This document shows positions 26,862 through 35,648 of a stretch of 64,000 nucleotides of DNA, one piece after another. Under the pieces are notes generated by a model, which worked only from the letters and a program-made list of their open reading frames with translations, searched no databases and had not been told where the DNA came from. A program made the translations under genes and the position numbers. Each line of letters begins with the position of its first letter. Position 1 is the first letter of the stretch. The DNA comes from Alcanivorax sp. 24 (GTDB lineage Bacteria; Pseudomonadota; Gammaproteobacteria; Pseudomonadales; Alcanivoracaceae), in NCBI RefSeq assembly GCF_004360225.1, contig NZ_SNUA01000011.1:62001-126000 (forward strand). Direction: 5' to 3'.

Positions 26862-28365
26862 TGCGCAACTCCTGTTTGGTGACTTTGCCCAGGGCGTTAC
26901 GGGGCAGTGCCTCCAGGCACTGGAAAACCTTGGGAACCTTGTAGCCGGCCAGCCGTTCGCGGCAGTGGGCGCGCAAGGCGTCCTCGTCGACGTTGCTGTC
27001 CGGACGCGGTACGTAGCAGGCCTTGCCTACTTCGCCCCAGCGCTGGTCGGCGATGCCCACCACCGCTACCTCGGCGATGGCCGGATGTTGCTCAAGTGCT
27101 TTTTCCACCTCGGCGGGATAGACGTTTTCGCCACCGGAGATGTACATGTCCTTCCAGCGATCGACGATGTAATAGAAGCCGTCCTCGTCGCGCCGGGCGA
27201 CGTCGCCGCTGTGCAGCCAGCCGTCGGCTTCGATGGCTTCGGCGGTGGCGTCGGGCCGGTTCCAGTAACCCGGCGTGATGTTGGGGCCGCGGATCAGCAG
27301 TTCGCCGGCTTCGCCGTCGGGCACGTCACGGCCGTCGCGGTCGACGATGCGGACTTCGGTAAGCAATTGCGGACGGCCCACGGAGCCGATTTTCTCAATC
27401 ACTTTGTCTTCGTCGAGCAAAAACACGGTGGGCCCGGTTTCGGTCATGCCCATGCCGGTGCGCACATGAATACCCTGATCCACATAACGCTGTGCCACGG
27501 GCAGGGACAGCGGGGCGCCGCCGCAACCCCAGGAACGCACCCGGCGCAGCCGCTCGCCGCTGAATCCCGGCTGCTCCAGCAGCGCCTGATATACCGCCGG
27601 TACGCCGAAGAAAATCGTCGCCCGCTGTTCCAGTACGTCGAGTGCCTGTCGCGGCTCGAAATTGCGCGCCACCAGCACGGCGCCGCCGACAAAAAACACC
27701 GCGCTGGAATAGAGATTGATGCCGGCGGTGTGGAACAGCGGCAGCACGTTCAGCAATACATCCTCGCCGGTGAGATTCACCGCCAGGCCGATGTTCAGGT
27801 AATTGGCCAGCATCATGCGAAACGTCTGCACCACGCCCTTGGGCCGGCCGGTGGTGCCGGAGGTGTAGAGCAGGTACCAGGGCGTGTCCGGACTCTTTTC
27901 CGGGTGCGCGCTGAGATCCGGGGCCACCTGTTGAAGATCCTGGTGATAGTGGCGTTCCGAGCCGACCGGCTGATCCAGCGCCACCAGCGTCAGGTCGCTG
28001 AAAACGTTTCCCAAGGCGCGGGCCGCGTCGGCCAGTTCGTCACCGAAGATCAAGGCCCCGGGTTGGCAGTCTTCCAACAGAACTTCCAGTTCCGGCACCG
28101 CCAGGCGCCAGTTCAGCGGCACCAGAATCAGGCCGGCCTTGGCGCAGCCGAACAGCATGGCGAAGAACTCCGCGCGGCTGTGACCGAGCCAGGCGAGCCG
28201 GTCGCCTTCCCGCAGTCCCCAATGCTCACGGGCCGCCGCCGCCAGCCGCGCGGCCCGCTCGTTGAGTCGCGCATAGTCGTAGCGTTCGCCGTCGTGCAGA
28301 TCTTCCAATGCCAGCCGGTCCGGGGTTACCCGGGCGCGTTGGGCCAGCAGGTCGAACATTTCCAT
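26848..28365 (-). CDS. AMP-dependent acyl-CoA synthetase/ligase
   Basis: 505 residues of the ANL superfamily. The phosphate loop is YTSGTTGRPKGVVQTF; the A5-A8 motifs are GMTETGPTVFLL and GWLHSGDVARRDEDGFYYIVDRWKDMYISGGENVYPAEVE; the catalytic Lys is in PRNALGKVTKQEL near the C-terminus. It activates a carboxylic acid to its CoA thioester through an acyl-adenylate. Length and motifs fit medium- or branched-chain acids; the exact acid is unknown. It is the first gene of the ligase-MaoC-MaoC-esterase unit. Confidence 0.9.
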   Translation of the reverse strand: MEMFDLLAQRARVTPDRLALEDLHDGERYDYARLNERAARLAAAAREHWGLREGDRLAWLGHSRAEFFAMLFGCAKAGLILVPLNWRLAVPELEVLLEDCQPGALIFGDELADAARALGNVFSDLTLVALDQPVGSERHYHQDLQQVAPDLSAHPEKSPDTPWYLLYTSGTTGRPKGVVQTFRMMLANYLNIGLAVNLTGEDVLLNVLPLFHTAGINLYSSAVFFVGGAVLVARNFEPRQALDVLEQRATIFFGVPAVYQALLEQPGFSGERLRRVRSWGCGGAPLSLPVAQRYVDQGIHVRTGMGMTETGPTVFLLDEDKVIEKIGSVGRPQLLTEVRIVDRDGRDVPDGEAGELLIRGPNITPGYWNRPDATAEAIEADGWLHSGDVARRDEDGFYYIVDRWKDMYISGGENVYPAEVEKALEQHPAIAEVAVVGIADQRWGEVGKACYVPRPDSNVDEDALRAHCRERLAGYKVPKVFQCLEALPRNALGKVTKQELRNGAE

Positions 28366-28434
28366 TGATGCCTCCGGTTTCTTGTTCCATGGGCGCGGGG
28401 CCGTCCACTGGCCGGATCCCCGCTCCCACCTTTT

Positions 28435-30906
28435 TTACGGGTTCAGTTCCGACCAGCTGAAGCGGGTGACGCGGTTGCTGATCAGTGAGAACACGAATAC
28501 CGAGCCGTCACCCACGGCCACCTGTTCGGCGTCGAACAGCCCGCCCGGACGGCTGCCGAGCGAGCGGTCCAGCCAGTGGCCGAGATAGTTCGGGCGAATC
28601 ACGCCGTTGCCGTCCGGGGTGCTGTCGTCCGGGTTGGCCCAGGCTCGCGCCGCCATGTTGAAACCATCGGCTACCAGCAGGCTGTCCTGCTGCGCGTCGT
28701 AGGCCAGGCCGGCGGGCAGGAACAGCCGATCCGCTTCCAGGTTTTCCGGATGGTCGTAGGTGCCGCCACCGACACCCACCTGCCCGAGCAGGCCGCCGTT
28801 GGCCGGCGACAGGGCCTGGATCCGCTGGTTGCGCCGGTCGGTGACGTAGATACGGTCGGACAGAGCCAGCACGCTGCCGATCTGATCGAAGGTGCCGGGC
28901 GCGCCCTGGTCGAAGAACGCCGGGCCGAGACTCCAGCTATCACCCAGGTCACTGCCTTTGCTGCTGTCGGCGCCACCGGCGTACCAGATCCGGTTCAACG
29001 TGCTGCTGCTGCTGTCATAGTCGAACCGCCAGGCGTAGTTGGCGAAACTGGTGAGGTACAACTCATGCTGGTCGCCGCCGCCGCGTACCGAGATCGATAC
29101 CGGGTAGTTGATGTTGCTGGAGGTCAGAGCGATGCGCGGCGCCGACAGGCCGCCGGTGCGATAGCTCAGATTGAACAGCTCTTCCAGGTTGCCATCGGCG
29201 TCGTAAATACGAACGCTGGCGTCGCCGGTGTAGGGCCAGGGCAGGGTGGCATCGGCGCCGACCAGAACGGCCACCATTTCGCCGTGGTTGCTGTCGTTGA
29301 AGGTGGCGATACCGGTGACCCCGTAGCTGATATTGGTGCCGGGGAAACGGCCCAGGAAGTTGCCGCTGCCGTCGTACATGTTGATGCGGGTATTGGGCGT
29401 GTCGCTTACCAGCAGGCGGTTCTTGCCGCCGAGCCATGCCATGCCGCTGGCGGAGTGCAGTTGTCCGGCGAGGGTGCGCGGGTGACCCCAGAATTCGTGG
29501 GTGGTCTCACCGCCGACGCCGGCGGAAACGGAACAGCGCAGCAGCGTGGTGCCGCTGGAATTGGTCCAGCATTTCTTGATGCGGTTATTGCCGGCGTCGC
29601 TGACCAGGTGTACGCGGGCGTTGCTGTAGTAGGCGCCCCAGGACCAGATGTTTTCCCGATGGAAATTGCCGTTGGCATCGATCACCGGCACCAGATCGTT
29701 GGGCAACTGGAACGCGGCATCTTCATTGGCGGCGGTGGTGGGGGCACGCATCTCCACCTGATGGATACCAAGATGGCCGTAGACCCAGGTGGCCTGGGCG
29801 TCGGCGCTGCCGCTGCCGCGGTACTTCACCGGGTTGGCGTCGGTGGTGGCCGCCAGGTTGGGGAAGCGCAGGATGCGACCGTTGTAGGTATCCGCCACGT
29901 ACAGGTTGCCCCGCAGGTCGGTGCGCACGCCACGGGGGCGTTTCAGATGATCGGCATTGCCGTCGTCGTCACGGATGCGTCCGAGCATATCGTCCAGCGT
30001 CAATTGCCCGGTGGCGGTATCGACGCGGAAAATCTTGATGCGATTGTTGCCGTTGTCGGCCACGTAGAGATAGGTAGCGCCGTTGTCCGGTGACTGGTAG
30101 TAGGTCATGCCCTGGGGAATACGGAAGCCGTCGCGTTTTTCCGGTTCACCGGCGTAGTCGTCGTAGTGGGTGGAATCGGTGCCGTAGTTTTTATCGACGC
30201 CGCGCAGGATCGGCCCGGCGCCGACGTACTGGCCGCTGCCGTCCTGCCAGCCGACGGTCTGGATCAGGCTGACCTGGTAGTTATTGTCCGGGTCGATGCT
30301 GAACGCCTTGATGCGATGGTTGAATTCATCGGAGACGTAGATGAACCCTTGCGGCGTGATCGTCATGTTGCGCGGCAGATACAGATCCTCGCCGCCACCG
30401 TGGCCGGGCTGGCCGATGGAGGTGACGTATTCGAAATTATCGGCGCTGCCGGCGACGGTGCGGAAAAAATGCACCTGCTGACGGCCCACGTCGTTGACGT
30501 AAAGACCGGCCAGACGATCGTCATCCGCTTCGCTTTTCGACAGAAAGGCGATACCCAGTGGCGCGCGGATATCCGGAACGGCACTGGCCGGGCTGTCCGT
30601 CGCCAGGGTCTGGTCGGCGTCGTCGAGGGTGCCGATGGCGGCGCCGTTGAGATTGAGCACGCGGATCTTGTAGTCGCCCATATCCGCCACGTAGACGCGG
30701 GTCTGGGCGGCGCCGAGGGCGACGGTGTCGCGATCATAGGTGACGGTGGTGGGCGTGTTGAATTGATAGCGTTGATGCGCGGGCTCGCTGCTCAACTCCG
30801 CCGAACGGTCCTCGTCGGCGAAGGTCTGGAAGGCGCTGGCCGACAGCGGCAGGGCGCTGATCAGCGCGGCCTGGCCAAGCCGGTATAGCAGGGTGTTTCT
30901 GATCAT
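28435..30906 (-). CDS. Secreted NHL-repeat beta-propeller protein
   Basis: 823 residues from ATG at 30906 (AGGAG, 7 bases upstream), which exposes a signal peptide (MIRNTLLYRLGQAALISALPLSASA). The rest is built of NHL-type blades: VYVADMGDYKIRVLNLNG, FIYVSDEFNHRIKAFSID, YLYVADNGNNRIKIFRVD, NLYVADTYNGRILRFPN, RLLVSDTPNTRINMYDGSG and RIYVTDRRNQRIQALS, spread over residues 60-800. That is enough for two propellers. No catalytic motif was found. It lies between the CoA ligase and enoyl-CoA hydratase genes on the same strand. A binding or surface role is possible, but nothing in the sequence fixes it. Confidence 0.8.
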   Translation of the reverse strand: MIRNTLLYRLGQAALISALPLSASAFQTFADEDRSAELSSEPAHQRYQFNTPTTVTYDRDTVALGAAQTRVYVADMGDYKIRVLNLNGAAIGTLDDADQTLATDSPASAVPDIRAPLGIAFLSKSEADDDRLAGLYVNDVGRQQVHFFRTVAGSADNFEYVTSIGQPGHGGGEDLYLPRNMTITPQGFIYVSDEFNHRIKAFSIDPDNNYQVSLIQTVGWQDGSGQYVGAGPILRGVDKNYGTDSTHYDDYAGEPEKRDGFRIPQGMTYYQSPDNGATYLYVADNGNNRIKIFRVDTATGQLTLDDMLGRIRDDDGNADHLKRPRGVRTDLRGNLYVADTYNGRILRFPNLAATTDANPVKYRGSGSADAQATWVYGHLGIHQVEMRAPTTAANEDAAFQLPNDLVPVIDANGNFHRENIWSWGAYYSNARVHLVSDAGNNRIKKCWTNSSGTTLLRCSVSAGVGGETTHEFWGHPRTLAGQLHSASGMAWLGGKNRLLVSDTPNTRINMYDGSGNFLGRFPGTNISYGVTGIATFNDSNHGEMVAVLVGADATLPWPYTGDASVRIYDADGNLEELFNLSYRTGGLSAPRIALTSSNINYPVSISVRGGGDQHELYLTSFANYAWRFDYDSSSSTLNRIWYAGGADSSKGSDLGDSWSLGPAFFDQGAPGTFDQIGSVLALSDRIYVTDRRNQRIQALSPANGGLLGQVGVGGGTYDHPENLEADRLFLPAGLAYDAQQDSLLVADGFNMAARAWANPDDSTPDGNGVIRPNYLGHWLDRSLGSRPGGLFDAEQVAVGDGSVFVFSLISNRVTRFSWSELNP

Positions 30907-31051
30907 TGTGGTTCTCCTGATTGTTGTTGTTATGCCCTGATGGAGCCCGTGAACGGGCTCGCTCTTGCTGCTTGGGCGGTTGCGCCGGAAAAGAAGGGTG
31001 TTCCGGCGGTTCGCTCTCCCGTTTGATTCGCTGCGCTTCGGTGTTTCCGTA

Positions 31052-31810
31052 TCAGCGGGCGAGGAAGGCGGCCATGCCGCTGTCCGCTTCGTCGCTGTCG
31101 ATCTGTTCCAGAAAGTGCTGACGCTCGTCATCCAGGGCGGCGCGAACCCGGTGTGGATCCGGACGCGTCAATGCCAGGGTGTGACGGACGCTGGAGGGTT
31201 GCGCCCGGCACAGCCGCCGTGCCAGCGCGAGCGCCTGATCCTGCTCCTCGCCCTCGTTCACCAGGTGCTGCACCAAACCGATGCGGTGCGCTTCCTCGGC
31301 ACTCACTCGCCGGTTGAGCAACTGGATGTCGAGGGCGCGGGCGCGGCCGATGCGCTCCGGCATCAGAGCGGTCCAGCCGCCGTCCGGGCTGTAGCCCACC
31401 ACCGTGTACCAGGGGGCGAAGCTGGCGCGCGGTCCGGCCACGGCGATGTCGCAGCCCAGTACCAGTCCGAGGGAGCCGCCGGTCACGGTGCCGTGTACCG
31501 CCACCACGGTGGGGCAGGGCAAGGTCAGCAGGGCCAGGATGACGTCATTGAGGCGGCCTACCACTCGATGGGCGTAGTCGCGGCGTTGGGATCGCGGTGT
31601 TTGATAGAAGCCGGCCACGTCGCCACCGGTGGAAAAGGAGCGGCCGTTGGCGTCCAGTAGCAGAGCCCTGGGGGCTTCGCCATGGGCGCGGGCCAGAGCA
31701 TCGGCAAGGGCATCCAGTAATTCCGGCACCAGGGCGTTATGCCGCTCCGGGCGGTTGAGGGTGAGCCGCGCCAGGCCTTCCTGGTTCTGATAAAGCACCA
31801 ACTCGTTCAT
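31052..31810 (-). CDS. Enoyl-CoA hydratase/isomerase family protein
   Basis: 252 residues from ATG at 31810 (AAGGAGAAGGC before it). The crotonase pattern is LARLTLNRPERHNALV, the oxyanion region GRSFSTGGDVAGFY, and VHGTVTGGSLGLVLGCDIAVAG. At the second catalytic position the sequence reads SPDGGWTAL, with Asp where hydratases usually have Glu, so isomerase or other crotonase chemistry is as likely as hydration. Its ATG overlaps the tetR stop (ATGA), showing that the regulator and this enzyme are cotranscribed. Confidence 0.87.
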   Translation of the reverse strand: MNELVLYQNQEGLARLTLNRPERHNALVPELLDALADALARAHGEAPRALLLDANGRSFSTGGDVAGFYQTPRSQRRDYAHRVVGRLNDVILALLTLPCPTVVAVHGTVTGGSLGLVLGCDIAVAGPRASFAPWYTVVGYSPDGGWTALMPERIGRARALDIQLLNRRVSAEEAHRIGLVQHLVNEGEEQDQALALARRLCRAQPSSVRHTLALTRPDPHRVRAALDDERQHFLEQIDSDEADSGMAAFLAR

Positions 31811-32433
31811 GCCTTCTCCTTGCCGTCCAGGGCCAGCCCATTGCGGAACAGATCGGATATGGTGGCGACGACCTCGTCGAAGGAGCGGTCCTGGTCCCAC
31901 AGGGCGAAACGCAGGCCGAGGAAATTGGACATGCCCATCAGGGCCCAGACCCGGATCTCATCGTTGCCGGGCCGCACTTCGCCTTTGCGGGTGGCGTCGG
32001 CCAGCATGCGCATGTAGCCCTTGCCGAACGCCTCGTAGTATTCGCGGAAGATCGCTTCGTCGACGAATTGCGCTTCCTGCAGCACCCGATACAGCGACGG
32101 GTTGGCGCTGACGTATTCAAGAAAAGCCCGCAGCCCCAGCTCCTCCGCCTGCAGCCGGTCGCGGGCGCCGATCACGCTGGCGGCCAGATGGGCCCGCACC
32201 TTGTGTCCCATGTCGCGCACCAGTTCGCGCAGGATTTCCTCCTTGCCGGAGAAGTAGCAATACAACGTGCCCTGGGCAACGCCGGCGGCACGGGTTATAT
32301 CGCTGATGCCGGCGCGGTGATAGCCAAGAGTGCCAAAGGTGTCCTCGGCGGCTTTCAGAATCCGGGCACGGGTGCGGGCACCGCGGGCGGTTTTCGGGGC
32401 GCTGGGGGCGATGTCCTTGGCGGCGGAACTCAT
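31807..32433 (-). CDS. TetR-family transcriptional regulator
   Basis: 208 residues from ATG at 32433 (AGGA, 7 bases upstream; the TTG at 32439 is weaker). The helix-turn-helix is RARILKAAEDTFGTLGYHRAGISDITRAAGVAQGTLYCYFSGKEEILREL (about residues 24-72); the rest is the variable ligand domain. TetR regulators beside CoA ligases and hydratases usually respond to acyl-CoAs; that is inference. It sits at the head of the minus-strand catabolic genes and faces the divergent ABC importer, with a palindrome between them (32468-32491) as candidate operator. Confidence 0.9.
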   Translation of the reverse strand: MSSAAKDIAPSAPKTARGARTRARILKAAEDTFGTLGYHRAGISDITRAAGVAQGTLYCYFSGKEEILRELVRDMGHKVRAHLAASVIGARDRLQAEELGLRAFLEYVSANPSLYRVLQEAQFVDEAIFREYYEAFGKGYMRMLADATRKGEVRPGNDEIRVWALMGMSNFLGLRFALWDQDRSFDEVVATISDLFRNGLALDGKEKA

Positions 32434-32467
32434 GGGCAAATCCTGTTTTGTTATTTGAAAACTGAAT

Positions 32468-32491
32468 CGGTAGTCATAAAAATTACGACCG
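32468..32491. promoter_or_regulatory. Candidate TetR operator palindrome
   Basis: A 24-bp imperfect palindrome, CGGTnGTnAT-4-ATnACnACCG (16 of 24 positions symmetric), begins 35 bases upstream of the tetR start in the 388-bp divergent spacer to the ABC importer. The symmetry and position fit an autoregulatory TetR site. The rest of this spacer (32492-32820) shows no gene, only an AT-richer stretch and the ribosome-binding site of the importer. Confidence 0.4.
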
Positions 32492-32821
32492 GAACGTCAC
32501 GGTGTCAAGTTGAACCGTGCCTCGGAGGATTTCTGGATAATTGCCGTTAATGGCTTTTTTATAGGGTTTTTTGGGAGTTTTAAGGGAGGGGGGAATAGCC
32601 GGGTAGACGAAATAATCAATTTTGTCTCCATCTTGGTGCTTGAAGAAACCTGATTCAGTTGTCATATTGTGAGTCAATGCAGTTCGCCCTGTTTGGACAA
32701 GGCGAAGTGCCACGCCGTCCGGCCGCGCCGGGGCGGTTCTCGACCCAATGACAACAACCGAACAACAAGCTCACTCATCGCGCTGCCGTGCAGACGATGA
32801 AGATAGAAAGGGAGAGATAAC

Positions 32822-34045
32822 ATGAAGCAGCGTCTGCTCGCCGTAACGGCGTTCACCCTGGGTACCCTGTCGTTTTCCGCTGTCGCCCAGGCCGATAGTG
32901 TCCGCATCGCCCACGTCACCGGATTCTCCGGTCCGCTCTCCGCCTACGCCAAGCAATTGAGCGACGGCATGAGCATGGGCTTCGAATACGCCACCGACGG
33001 CTCCATGGAAGTGGCCGGCCGCAAGATCGAGATCATCGATAAAGACACCCAGAACGACCCCGCCCGGGCCCGCTCCCTGGTGGAGGAAGCCTACGCCGAA
33101 GACGATGTCAGCATCGTGGTGGGGCCGGTGGCCTCCGGCGTGGCCCTGGCCACTTTGCCGATCGCCGAGGAATACGAGCGCATCATCATGCCGGAAGGCG
33201 TGGCCGATGCCATCACCGGTGAACAATGGAACCGCTATGTCTTCCGGGTGGGTCGTAATTCCTCCCAGGACGCCGTCTCCAATGCGGTGGCACTGGGTCA
33301 GCCCGGTGTTTGCGTGGCCACCATCGCCCAGGACTACGCCTTTGGCCGGGATGGCGTGGCCGCCTATAAAGAGGCCATGACCGCCACCGGCGGCAAGGTG
33401 GTTCATGAGGAATATCTGCCCACCGATGCCACCGACTTCACCGCCGCGGCTCAGCGTCTGTTCGGCGCGCTGAAGGATCGTGACGGTTGTGACAAGGGCA
33501 AGTACATCTTTGCTATCTGGGCCGGCAGCGCCAATCCGCTCAGCCGGATTCAGGATCTGCACCCGGAGCGTCACGGCATCAAGATCGCCACTGGCGGCAA
33601 TATCCTGCCCGCGTTGGCCAGCTACTCCGCCTTCCCCGGCATGGAAGGGGCTGGCTTCTATTACTTTGAATCGCCGAAGAACGAGATCAATGACTGGTTC
33701 GTGAAGGAACACTTCAAGCGTTTCAACGCGGCACCGGATTTCTTCACCGCCCAGGGCTTCGCCCAGGCCATGGCGATCACCGCCGCGCTGCGCAAGACCG
33801 AAGGGTCCACCGACAGCGAGGATCTGATCGAAGCCATGGAAGGGCTCAGCTTCGACACGCCCAAGGGCAAGATGACCTTCCGCGCGGAAGACCATCAGGC
33901 GATGCAGGCCATGTACCACTTCCGTATCGAATCGCAAGAACGTGATGACTGGTTCGCGGACCGTACCGTCACCGCCGGCGTGCCGGTGCTGGTGCGGGAA
34001 ATCCCCATGGACGAGATGAAAATTCCGCTGCGCAATCAGCGCTGA
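32822..34045 (+). CDS. Periplasmic substrate-binding protein of a Liv-type (HAAT) ABC importer
   Basis: 407 residues. The signal peptide is clear (MKQRLLAVTAFTLGTLSFSAVAQA). The mature protein starts DSVRIAHVTGFSGPLSAYAKQL, the opening beta strand of type I binding proteins of the branched-chain amino acid family. GPVASGVALATLPIAEEYERIIMPEGVADAITG follows. The ribosome-binding site is AAGGGAGAGATAAC. The ligand is unknown. The setting, four transporter genes and an SDR downstream and acyl-CoA genes divergent, suggests an organic acid or lipid-derived compound rather than an amino acid. Confidence 0.92.
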   Translation: MKQRLLAVTAFTLGTLSFSAVAQADSVRIAHVTGFSGPLSAYAKQLSDGMSMGFEYATDGSMEVAGRKIEIIDKDTQNDPARARSLVEEAYAEDDVSIVVGPVASGVALATLPIAEEYERIIMPEGVADAITGEQWNRYVFRVGRNSSQDAVSNAVALGQPGVCVATIAQDYAFGRDGVAAYKEAMTATGGKVVHEEYLPTDATDFTAAAQRLFGALKDRDGCDKGKYIFAIWAGSANPLSRIQDLHPERHGIKIATGGNILPALASYSAFPGMEGAGFYYFESPKNEINDWFVKEHFKRFNAAPDFFTAQGFAQAMAITAALRKTEGSTDSEDLIEAMEGLSFDTPKGKMTFRAEDHQAMQAMYHFRIESQERDDWFADRTVTAGVPVLVREIPMDEMKIPLRNQR

Positions 34046-34051
34046 TCACCG

Positions 34052-34081
34052 CCGGACGGCGTGCCCTGGCACGCCGTCCGG
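34052..34081. other. Perfect 14-bp hairpin after the binding-protein gene
   Basis: CCGGACGGCGTGCC-ct-GGCACGCCGTCCGG lies 7 bases past the stop codon and 54 bases before the next gene of the operon. There is no T-run. It could protect the upstream message from 3' decay and so keep the binding protein in excess over the membrane parts. Confidence 0.6.
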
Positions 34082-34134
34082 GTCGTTCACGGAGTCTCGC
34101 TCCACGGTTTGAGTTTGCGTACGGGGAAGTTGTC

Positions 34135-34914
34135 ATGGCGTCACCAACCGCCGTTCTCGAAACCCGCGACCTGACCATCCAGTTCGGTGGTCATGTGGCG
34201 GTGAATCGGGTGTCCTGCGCCTTTCAGGCGGGCACCCTGACCGCCATCGTTGGTCCCAACGGGGCGGGTAAAACCACCTGGTTCAATCTGATCTCAGGGC
34301 AACTGCGGGCCAGCGCCGGCAGTGTCCATCTGTTTAATGAAGACATCACCGGTCTGGGCGTGGCCGCCCGGGCGGACAAGGGGCTGGGGCGCGCGTTTCA
34401 GCTCACCAATTTGTTTCCCGATCTCAGCGCCCTGGAAAACGTGCGCCTGGCGGTGGCCTCGCGTCACCGTATCGGCCATGTGTTCTGGCAGATGGCGTCG
34501 AAGCGCCGGGATATCACCGAGCGCGCCGCCGACTATCTGCGGCAGGTCAACATGCAGCACCGCGCCGATGACGTGGTGGCCAACCTGTCCCACGGTGATC
34601 AGCGCAAGCTGGAAGTGGCTCTGATGCTGGCGCTGGAACCCACCGTGTTCATGTTCGATGAGCCCACCGCCGGTATGAGCGTTGACGAAGTGCCGGTGAT
34701 CCTGGATCTGATAGCCCAGATCAAACAGCGCGAAGACAAAGTGGTGTTGCTGGTGGAACACAAAATGGATGTGGTGCGCTCCCTGGCGGATCGCATCGTG
34801 GTATTGCACAACGGCGAACTGGTGGCCGATGGCGAGCCCGCCGAGGTGATCGCCTCGCCGATCGTGCAGGAAGCCTATCTGGGCGTGGCGGCGGAAACGG
34901 AGGAGGGCGCATGA
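34135..34914 (+). CDS. Liv-type ABC transporter ATP-binding protein (LivG-like)
   Basis: 259 residues. Walker A is VGPNGAGKTTWFNLI; the signature LSHGDQRKLEVALML and Walker B VFMFDEPTAGMSVDEV follow, with LLVEHKMDVVRSLADRIVVLHNGE as H-loop and tail. The LSHGDQ signature and the GRAFQLTNLFPDLSALENV stretch are typical of LivG rather than LivF. The ATG follows GGGGAAGTTGTC. Its 3' end overlaps the LivF-like gene by 4 bases. Confidence 0.93.
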   Translation: MASPTAVLETRDLTIQFGGHVAVNRVSCAFQAGTLTAIVGPNGAGKTTWFNLISGQLRASAGSVHLFNEDITGLGVAARADKGLGRAFQLTNLFPDLSALENVRLAVASRHRIGHVFWQMASKRRDITERAADYLRQVNMQHRADDVVANLSHGDQRKLEVALMLALEPTVFMFDEPTAGMSVDEVPVILDLIAQIKQREDKVVLLVEHKMDVVRSLADRIVVLHNGELVADGEPAEVIASPIVQEAYLGVAAETEEGA

Positions 34915-35636
34915 GCGAGCCGATTCTGTCTCTGCGGGATGTCCACGCGGACATCGACCAATACCACATTCTGCATGGCGTTGATCTGGACGTGCCGGCG
35001 GGGGAACTGACCGTGCTGTTGGGGCGTAATGGCGCCGGCAAGAGCACCACGCTACGCACCATCATGGGCCTGACCACCCTGACCAAAGGGCAGGTGCGGT
35101 TCCAGGGGCGTGACATTGGCGGTACGGCGACGCCGGCCATCGCCCGTGGCGGCATTGCTTTCGTACCGGAAAACATGGGCATCTTCGGTCAGCTCACGGT
35201 GCGGGAAAACATGGTTCTGGCGGCGGTCAGCGGTGTCATGGACGAGCAGCGCCTGGACTGGATTTTCGAAGTGTTCCCGCCGTTGAAAAAATTCTGGAAC
35301 CGCGCCGCCGGTAATCTTTCCGGCGGACAAAAACAGATGCTGGCGATCGCCCGGGCGGTAATCGAACCGCGTGAGTTGTTGCTGGTGGACGAGCCCACCA
35401 AGGGGCTGGCGCCGGCCATCATCAATGATCTCGCCGATGCCTTCGAGCAACTCAAACAACAACAGGTGTCGATCCTGTTGGTGGAACAGAACTTCAACTT
35501 TTCCCGGCGTCTTGGCCAGTCCGTGGCGGTGATGAGCGACGGACACATCGTACACCGGGGCACCATGGCGGAACTCGCCGAGGACGAGGATCTGCAGCAC
35601 GAGTTGCTGGGTCTGGGCCTCGGCGCGCACCAATAA
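34911..35636 (+). CDS. Liv-type ABC transporter ATP-binding protein (LivF-like)
   Basis: 241 residues. Walker A LLGRNGAGKSTTLRTIMGL, the LivF-type AFVPENMGIFGQLTVRENM, signature LSGGQKQMLAIARAV and Walker B LLLVDEPTKGLAP are all present. It pairs with the LivG-like ATPase just upstream (ATGA overlap). The permease gene starts 12 bases downstream with an AAGGAGAACAGAGC ribosome-binding site. Confidence 0.93.
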   Translation: MSEPILSLRDVHADIDQYHILHGVDLDVPAGELTVLLGRNGAGKSTTLRTIMGLTTLTKGQVRFQGRDIGGTATPAIARGGIAFVPENMGIFGQLTVRENMVLAAVSGVMDEQRLDWIFEVFPPLKKFWNRAAGNLSGGQKQMLAIARAVIEPRELLLVDEPTKGLAPAIINDLADAFEQLKQQQVSILLVEQNFNFSRRLGQSVAVMSDGHIVHRGTMAELAEDEDLQHELLGLGLGAHQ

Positions 35637-35648
35637 GGAGAACAGAGC

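Noticed and set aside
32483-32713. Minus-strand open frame of 76 codons in the tetR-importer spacer
   Set aside because: No ribosome-binding site, no recognisable motifs, and AT-rich spacer composition.
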